Below, in pieces: positions 23,422-25,832 of a stretch of 25,832 nucleotides of DNA; position 1 is the first letter of the stretch; every line of letters begins with the position of its first letter. The stretch is taken from positions 1-25,832 of the forward strand of contig FR891328.1 of the NCBI GenBank assembly GCA_000435335.1. The letters are read 5' to 3'. Under the pieces are notes generated by a model. The model had not been told where the DNA came from. It made no database searches and worked only from the letters and a program-made list of their open reading frames with translations. Source of the DNA: Clostridium sp. CAG:964. Lineage in GTDB: Bacteria; Bacillota; Clostridia; Oscillospirales; Acutalibacteraceae. A program made the translations under genes and the position numbers.

Positions 23422-23489
23422 TTTCAGCACTCCTTACTAAAAAATATGAAAAGCATAAATGTGAACAGTCGATTCACCAATACTGTTTT

Positions 23490-23518
23490 ATAGTACCATA
23501 ACAGAGCGGGAATTTCAA
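23490..23518 (-). promoter_or_regulatory. Promoter of the phosphomutase gene
   Basis: On the minus strand TTGAAA (23513-23518), 17 nt, then TACTAT (23490-23495). GTGAA/TTCAC (23461-23477) forms a short inverted repeat in the leader. Confidence 0.65.
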
Positions 23519-23550
23519 TATTTTTTACATATAAAGCAAATTTATAAAAT

Positions 23551-23583
23551 AAAAAAGCCACACCGCCGCTAAGCAGTGTGGTT
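23551..23583 (-). terminator. Terminator after acpP
   Basis: On the minus strand AACCACAC pairs with GTGTGGCT (23576-23583 with 23556-23563, one G-T pair), followed by TTTTTT. It lies just past the acpP stop. Confidence 0.9.
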
Positions 23584-23606
23584 ATATACAGAGCATTGAC
23601 TGTAAA

Positions 23607-23834
23607 TTACTTGTGCTCCTCAATATACTTTACAAGATCGCCTACAGTCTTTAGATTCTCGATTTCTGTATCAGGAACCTCAACCTCAAACTCGTCCTCG
23701 ATTGTCATAAGCAAATCAACAACATCAAGTGAATCGGCGCCTAGGTCGTCTTGAATAGTTGTTTCTTTTGTAATTGAATCCTCTTCTGCGTCAAACTGGT
23801 CAGCCAAAATAGCCTTTACCTTTTCTAGTACCAT
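23607..23834 (-). CDS. acpP: Acyl carrier protein
   Basis: This 75-residue acidic protein carries growing acyl chains on a 4'-phosphopantetheine arm. The attachment site is S35 in LGADSLDVVDLL, the hallmark of bacterial ACP. The rest (IEDEFEVEVPDTEIENLKTVGDLV) is the usual helix II-IV sequence. AGGAGG precedes the ATG at 23834. It stands alone between its own promoter and terminator rather than inside a fab cluster in this window, and a 16-bp palindrome lies in its promoter region, so it is probably regulated. A role as a dedicated ACP for another pathway cannot be excluded, but the sequence looks like the housekeeping type. Confidence 0.97.
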   Translation of the reverse strand: MVLEKVKAILADQFDAEEDSITKETTIQDDLGADSLDVVDLLMTIEDEFEVEVPDTEIENLKTVGDLVKYIEEHK

Positions 23835-23886
23835 AATTAAATCCTCCTAAAAATTTTTTGTTTATACCTACTAATGCACAGCCTGC

Positions 23887-23902
23887 GGTGGACAAACCCA
23901 CC
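23887..23902 (-). repeat. Small hairpin in the acpP leader
   Basis: GGTGG (23887-23891) and CCACC (23898-23902) flank a 6-nt loop, about 55-70 nt before acpP and within the predicted 5' untranslated region. Confidence 0.45.
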
Positions 23903-23924
23903 ACTTTTTGGTACAATATAAAAG

Positions 23925-23940
23925 GTGTACCCGGGTACAC
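23925..23940. promoter_or_regulatory. Perfect 16-bp palindrome upstream of acpP (candidate operator)
   Basis: GTGTACCCGGGTACAC is fully self-complementary. It lies about 20-35 nt downstream of the start predicted from the promoter at 23967-23995. It also overlaps the spacer of a weaker promoter, TTGTGT (23937-23942) and TATATT (23915-23920). It does not fit the FapR or FabT consensus in detail, so the regulator is unknown. Confidence 0.75.
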
Positions 23941-23966
23941 AATGTAAGTAAATTAAGTACAAAATT

Positions 23967-23995
23967 ATATTATTGGTAATTTGCGACTTTGTCAA
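23967..23995 (-). promoter_or_regulatory. Promoter of acpP
   Basis: On the minus strand TTGACA (23990-23995), 17 nt, then TAATAT (23967-23972). The same bases are used on the other strand by the candidate aroE promoter. Confidence 0.7.
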
Positions 23996-24001
23996 TATAT
24001 A
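23973..24001 (+). promoter_or_regulatory. Candidate promoter of aroE-aroK
   Basis: TTGGTA (23973-23978), 17 nt, then TATATA (23996-24001). It almost fully overlaps the opposing acpP promoter. It leaves a leader of about 67 nt before aroE. Confidence 0.5.
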
Positions 24002-24074
24002 TTTTGCTTTTTTTTTAAAAATTCCAACTTTTGATAAACTTGCACTAAAAATTAATAGAAATGAGGTTTTATCT

Positions 24075-24920
24075 ATGTCAAAAAAAGAATATGCAGTTAT
24101 TGGCCACCCTATCGGCCATACAATGTCGCCTTTTATACACAACAGGCTGTTTGAGCTGTCAGGCATTGACGCCCAATACTCGGTAATTGATGTAGAGCCA
24201 CAGCAGCTTGAAAGGGAGTACCGTGAAAGGCTTTCTAAGCTTGACGGCTTTAACATTACCATTCCACATAAGTCCGCTATTATTCCGCTGCTTTCGTCAC
24301 TGGACAAAAAAGCAGAGCTGTACGGCAGTGTAAACACAGTAGACGCAAACGGAAAAGGCTACACAACAGACCCTGACGGCTTTTTGCAGGCCCTAAAAAG
24401 CAACGGCATACCTGTAGACGGCAATGTTGTTATTTTGGGCACAGGCGGCGTGGCAAGAACTATGGCGTTTGAGGCGGCTAAGGCGGGTGCGGCTATTACT
24501 ATAGCTGTAAGGCACGAGGATATTCATATGGTTTCTGCCCTTGCCTGCGAAATTATGGAAAAAACAATTCATCCTTGCATTTCTACCTGCTACATTGACA
24601 GACTAAGCCATGTAGATAAAACCATCGACCTGTTGGTAAACGCAACGCCTCTTGGTATGTACCCGAATGTTGACGCTATGCCTGTAGGTGAGGATATTAT
24701 TAAAAACTGCGACGCAGTATTCGACGCTGTGTACAATCCTTTGGAAACAAAGCTTGTTAAAACCGCAAAGGCACTGGGCAAAAAGGCTGTGGGCGGTATG
24801 ACTATGCTTGTATGGCAGGCCGTAGTTTCTCACCAAATTTGGGACGGCTCTGTATATGATGTTAAGGACATTGAACAGCTTTGTGCAGACGCATCTCAGG
24901 AGCTGAAAAAGAAATTCTGA
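24075..24920 (+). CDS. aroE: Shikimate dehydrogenase
   Basis: This 281-residue enzyme reduces 3-dehydroshikimate to shikimate with NADPH in the chorismate pathway. The substrate-binding N-terminal domain shows YAVIGHPIGHTMSP (serine pair region), NITIPHK with the catalytic Lys, and GSVNTV. The nucleotide domain has the loop GTGGVARTMAFEA and later NATPLGMYPN, then YNPLETKLV and the C-terminal GGMTMLVWQAV. All are family landmarks. The frame extends 34 codons upstream, but only the ATG at 24075 has a ribosome site (GAGG, 8 nt) and matches the family start. aroK follows after 13 nt in the same operon. Confidence 0.97.
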   Translation: MSKKEYAVIGHPIGHTMSPFIHNRLFELSGIDAQYSVIDVEPQQLEREYRERLSKLDGFNITIPHKSAIIPLLSSLDKKAELYGSVNTVDANGKGYTTDPDGFLQALKSNGIPVDGNVVILGTGGVARTMAFEAAKAGAAITIAVRHEDIHMVSALACEIMEKTIHPCISTCYIDRLSHVDKTIDLLVNATPLGMYPNVDAMPVGEDIIKNCDAVFDAVYNPLETKLVKTAKALGKKAVGGMTMLVWQAVVSHQIWDGSVYDVKDIEQLCADASQELKKKF

Positions 24921-24933
24921 TACAGGTGATATT

Positions 24934-25443
24934 ATGGGAAAAAGCAATATTGTTTTGTGCGGCTTTATGGGCTGTGGAAAAACAACGGTAGGCAAGCAGC
25001 TTGCCAAAATAACCAATATGGAGTACATAGACCTTGACCAATACATAGAGCAGCAGCAAAGCACAACTATAAGCAATATATTTGCACAGCACGGTGAGGA
25101 ATACTTTAGAGATTTAGAGCATAACGCCGCCAAAGAGCTTAGCCAAAAGCAGGGCTGTATTATAGCCGCAGGAGGCGGCACACTGCTGTACAAAAGGAAT
25201 GTACAGGCTCTAAAGCAAAGCGGTACGGTGGTACTGCTGAATGTGCCGCTGAATACCATTAAGCATAGACTGCGTTATGACAAAAAACGCCCTTTACTGC
25301 AAAGGCCGGACAAGGACAAGGTTATGGAGGAAATGTACAACAGCCGTTTGCCGCTGTACAGGCAGGCAAGCGATGTTGTAATAAACGCCAACAAATCTCC
25401 CCTTGCCACAGCCGAGGAAATAAAGGCACAGCTTTTAAAATAA
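24934..25443 (+). CDS. aroK: Shikimate kinase
   Basis: This 169-residue kinase phosphorylates shikimate at the 3-position with ATP, the step after AroE. It has the P-loop GFMGCGKTT (10-18), the shikimate-binding DLD (YIDLDQYIE) and EYFRDLE, the AAGGGT loop, KRPLLQ in the lid and RLPLYRQASD near the C terminus. Length and motif order are normal. AGGTG precedes the ATG. It is co-transcribed with aroE (13-nt gap), so two consecutive steps of aromatic amino-acid synthesis are encoded together. The symbol aroK is used rather than aroL only by convention. Confidence 0.96.
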   Translation: MGKSNIVLCGFMGCGKTTVGKQLAKITNMEYIDLDQYIEQQQSTTISNIFAQHGEEYFRDLEHNAAKELSQKQGCIIAAGGGTLLYKRNVQALKQSGTVVLLNVPLNTIKHRLRYDKKRPLLQRPDKDKVMEEMYNSRLPLYRQASDVVINANKSPLATAEEIKAQLLK

Positions 25444-25499
25444 GCACAACAGCTATAAAAATTTTTGTTTCAACACAATATATTACCCGACAACAGAAG

Positions 25500-25551
25500 A
25501 GCAGTACCCGATGATTTTCTAAAATAATCACCGGGTACTGCTTTAATTATT
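25500..25551 (+). terminator. Terminator after aroE-aroK
   Basis: AGCAGTACCCG (25500-25510) pairs with CGGGTACTGCT (25532-25542), extended by TGATT/AATCA across one A-C mismatch, with a 9-nt loop, then TTTAATTATT. It also separates the convergent surface-protein gene. Confidence 0.85.
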
Positions 25552-25583
25552 ATTTATTACTGCCTGCGTTGCCTATGGGGAAA

Positions 25584-25832
25584 TTATTTGTTTACGAGCT
25601 TTCTGCGAACAAGCATAGTTATCCATGCACCAAGTGCAACAGTTGCCAGTGCACCTGCTGTAACAAACGGAACACCGCCCGTTGCAACTACGCCCTTGCC
25701 GTCTTTGCCCACTGTACTGTCACCGTTTGAATTAGAACCACCGTTACCGTTTTTATTATTAATTACACTATCAGGTGTAGCCGGCTTTGTAGGAGCAGGC
25801 GTTGGGTCTGTTGTATTCGGTGTTGGTGTTGG
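25584..25832 (-). CDS. C-terminal end of a wall- or membrane-anchored surface protein (5' part outside window)
   Basis: The minus-strand frame enters from the right edge and runs 82 codons to TAA at 25584-25586. It shows a Pro/Thr-rich spacer (PTPTPNTTDPTPAPTKPATP), an Asn/Gly/Ser-rich linker, then GVVATGGVPF, a hydrophobic segment (about 20 residues, TAGALATVALGAWITML) and the basic tail VRRKLVNK. Motif, membrane helix and positive tail are the plan of a sortase sorting signal. The motif would be a VATGG variant and not LPXTG. A simple C-terminal membrane anchor is the alternative. The function of the missing N-terminal part is unknown. Confidence 0.75.
   Translation of the reverse strand, partial: PTPTPNTTDPTPAPTKPATPDSVINNKNGNGGSNSNGDSTVGKDGKGVVATGGVPFVTAGALATVALGAWITMLVRRKLVNK

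Noticed and set aside
23925..23940. FapR operator
   Set aside because: The palindrome has an even 16-bp symmetry and GTG/CAC ends that do not fit the 17-bp FapR consensus.
24031..24058. TTGATA-16-TAATAG as aroE promoter
   Set aside because: The start site would fall on the ribosome binding site, leaving no usable leader.
23973..24074. 34-codon extension of aroE from a TTG
   Set aside because: No ribosome site, AT-rich hydrophobic sequence covering the promoter, and the ATG at 24075 fits the family.
23837..24337. 166-codon minus-strand frame over aroE and the acpP promoter
   Set aside because: Antisense shadow of aroE; it has no ribosome site and low-complexity composition.
24603..25259. 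218-codon minus-strand frame over aroE/aroK
   Set aside because: Lies opposite two well-supported enzymes; its Cys/Leu/Ser-rich composition is typical of an antisense frame.
1..25832. CRISPR array, tRNA, rRNA, insertion sequence or prophage
   Set aside because: No regular repeat-spacer pattern, cloverleaf, transposase, integrase or phage gene was seen on either strand.

Overview
The window reads as chromosomal DNA of a low-GC, anaerobic Clostridia-type Firmicute, most like the Ruminococcaceae/Oscillospiraceae. The reasons are the Bacillota-type S12, S7, EF-G and EF-Tu proteins, strong GGAGG ribosome binding sites, an A-type flavodiiron protein, a Tad pilus block of the clostridial kind, and an AgrC/LytTR-type two-component pair. 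This assignment rests on family resemblance, not on a database match.

Layout. 1-4096 (minus): a Tad pilus assembly block in the order tadZ-like, tadA, tadB-like, tadC-like, with the last gene cut by the left edge. It sits behind a perfect consensus promoter (4664-4692) and an unusually long, apparently non-coding leader. 4806-9610 (minus): the str operon rpsL-rpsG-fusA-tuf, from an extended -10 promoter through a structured leader to a terminator after tuf. 9723-17038 (plus): a secreted ComEC-like metallo-hydrolase lipoprotein, a heterodimeric ABC exporter with one degenerate ATP site, and a LytTR response regulator with its AgrC-like kinase. 17120-19459: a METTL25-like methyltransferase (minus) and a cytoplasmic esterase (plus), divergent around one inverted repeat. 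19500-20965: a flavodiiron protein followed by a cluster of hairpins enclosed by a 14-bp direct repeat. 20995-23834 (minus): NUDIX hydrolase, phosphohexomutase and acyl carrier protein, each with its own promoter or terminator. 24075-25443 (plus): aroE-aroK. The right edge holds the C-terminal end of a wall-anchored surface protein (minus).

How the parts fit. Most of the window is core metabolism and translation. The accessory or sensing parts are the Tad block (surface pilus, possibly adhesion), the ABC pair next to the peptide-sensor-like two-component system, and the surface protein at the right edge. I found no tRNA, rRNA, CRISPR array, intact insertion sequence or phage gene.

No clearly new multi-gene system is visible. 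The most unusual signals are regulatory or compositional: CTA as the dominant leucine codon of tuf (15 of 25), the 155-bp hairpin block between 14-bp direct repeats after the flavodiiron gene, a perfect 16-bp palindrome at acpP, the repeated and folded leader of rpsL, the roughly 560-nt leader of the tad genes, and the shared operator-like repeat between the methyltransferase and the esterase.
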